A DNA stretch of 39,786 nucleotides from VAZQ01 sp036502925. GTDB lineage: Bacteria; Pseudomonadota; Alphaproteobacteria; Rhizobiales; Xanthobacteraceae. The position numbers and the translations under genes were made by a program. How positions within the stretch are numbered: the stretch's first letter is position 1; each line of letters starts with the position of its first letter. The stretch lies in assembly GCA_036502925.1 (NCBI GenBank), contig DASXXS010000195.1, forward strand, positions 1 through 39,786. Reading direction: 5' to 3'. The notes below the pieces were generated by a model. That model was not told the origin of the DNA and ran no database searches. It worked only from the letters and a program-made list of their open reading frames with translations. This document shows positions 39,460-39,786 of this stretch, in pieces.

Positions 39460-39786
39460 TCATTTCGGCGCCAACCCGGAGATTTGCAGCACGCCGGCGA
39501 CGATGGCCACCATGGCCAGCGAAACCGGCAGGAACACCTTCCAGCCCAGACGCATGAGCTGATCGTAGCGATAGCGCGGAACGATCGCCTTCACCATGGC
39601 GAACATGAAGAACACGAAGAACGCCTTGAGGGTGAACCAGATCACGCCCGGCACCAAGGTGAGCGGCCAGATCGGGACCGGCGGCAGCCAGCCGCCGAGG
39701 AACAGGATGGTGGCCATGGCGCACATGGTGCCGACGGCCACGTATTCGCCCAGCATGAACATCATGTAGGGGGCCGATCCGTATTC
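39460..39786 (-). CDS. nuoH: NADH-quinone oxidoreductase subunit H, C-terminal part (runs off window)
   Basis: Membrane subunit of complex I that forms part of the quinone site. Only the last 108 residues are in the window, starting at EYGSAPYMMFMLGEYVAVG, with GGWLPPVPIWPL and the final helices FFVFFMFAMVKAIVPRYRYD and WKVFLPVSLAMVAIVAGVLQ. The frame is open through the right edge; the Met at 39765 is internal. Confidence 0.95.
   Translation of the reverse strand, partial: EYGSAPYMMFMLGEYVAVGTMCAMATILFLGGWLPPVPIWPLTLVPGVIWFTLKAFFVFFMFAMVKAIVPRYRYDQLMRLGWKVFLPVSLAMVAIVAGVLQISGLAPK

Overview
This window is a stretch of core chromosome from a GC-rich alphaproteobacterium, most likely a member of the Hyphomicrobiales (Rhizobiales) near Bradyrhizobiaceae/Xanthobacteraceae. 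The evidence is gene content and order (gltA | lpxB-lpxI-lpxA-fabZ-lpxD-bamA-rseP-dxr-cdsA-uppS-frr-pyrH-tsf-rpsB | dnaE | lolD-lolC-proS | mce-rnj-birA-nuoN-M-L-K-J-I-H), use of LpxI rather than LpxH, a short ProS without a large editing insertion, a single LolC/E protein, RNase J and an S2 protein with a C-terminal extension. I see no insertion sequence, prophage, tRNA, rRNA or CRISPR array.

Layout. 1-967: 3' part of citrate synthase on the + strand. 977-15735: one long minus-strand block read from rpsB towards lpxB. It starts with translation genes (rpsB, tsf, pyrH, frr), passes through uppS, cdsA and dxr (undecaprenyl diphosphate, CDP-diacylglycerol, isoprenoid precursor), then rseP and bamA, and ends with lipid A genes (lpxD, fabZ, lpxA, lpxI, lpxB). 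It joins protein synthesis to outer-membrane building, with several stop/start overlaps. 15736-16010: divergent promoter region with a candidate structured rpsB leader. 16011-18576: a secreted PQQ-type dehydrogenase with an unusual predicted metal site and a secreted protein of unknown function, both on +. 18594-22879: pentapeptide-repeat protein and dnaE on minus.

22880-24560 is the most interesting part: a run of small genes. It holds a 32-residue predicted membrane protein (23002-23100) whose promoter is covered by two alphaproteobacterial LexA boxes arranged as an inverted pair, a small lipoprotein on the other side of that operator, a DUF2158 protein with a good promoter, and one or two further small ORFs. 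The 32-residue protein resembles, in size, topology and control, the SOS-induced division inhibitor SidA of Caulobacter. This is my best candidate for an undescribed system.

24560-28001: lolD, lolC/E and proS on minus. 28002-28486: no convincing protein gene, but a strong + strand terminator preceded by a series of hairpins and a possible promoter, so a candidate small RNA. 28487-29308: a HAD-type dehalogenase-like protein with a twin-arginine signal. 29364-39786: minus-strand block read from nuoH through nuoI, J, K, L, M, N to birA, rnj, mce and a DUF1467 membrane protein, with an extra small membrane-protein gene between nuoH and nuoI. Calls rest on reading the translated sequence and motif positions; no database search was possible.
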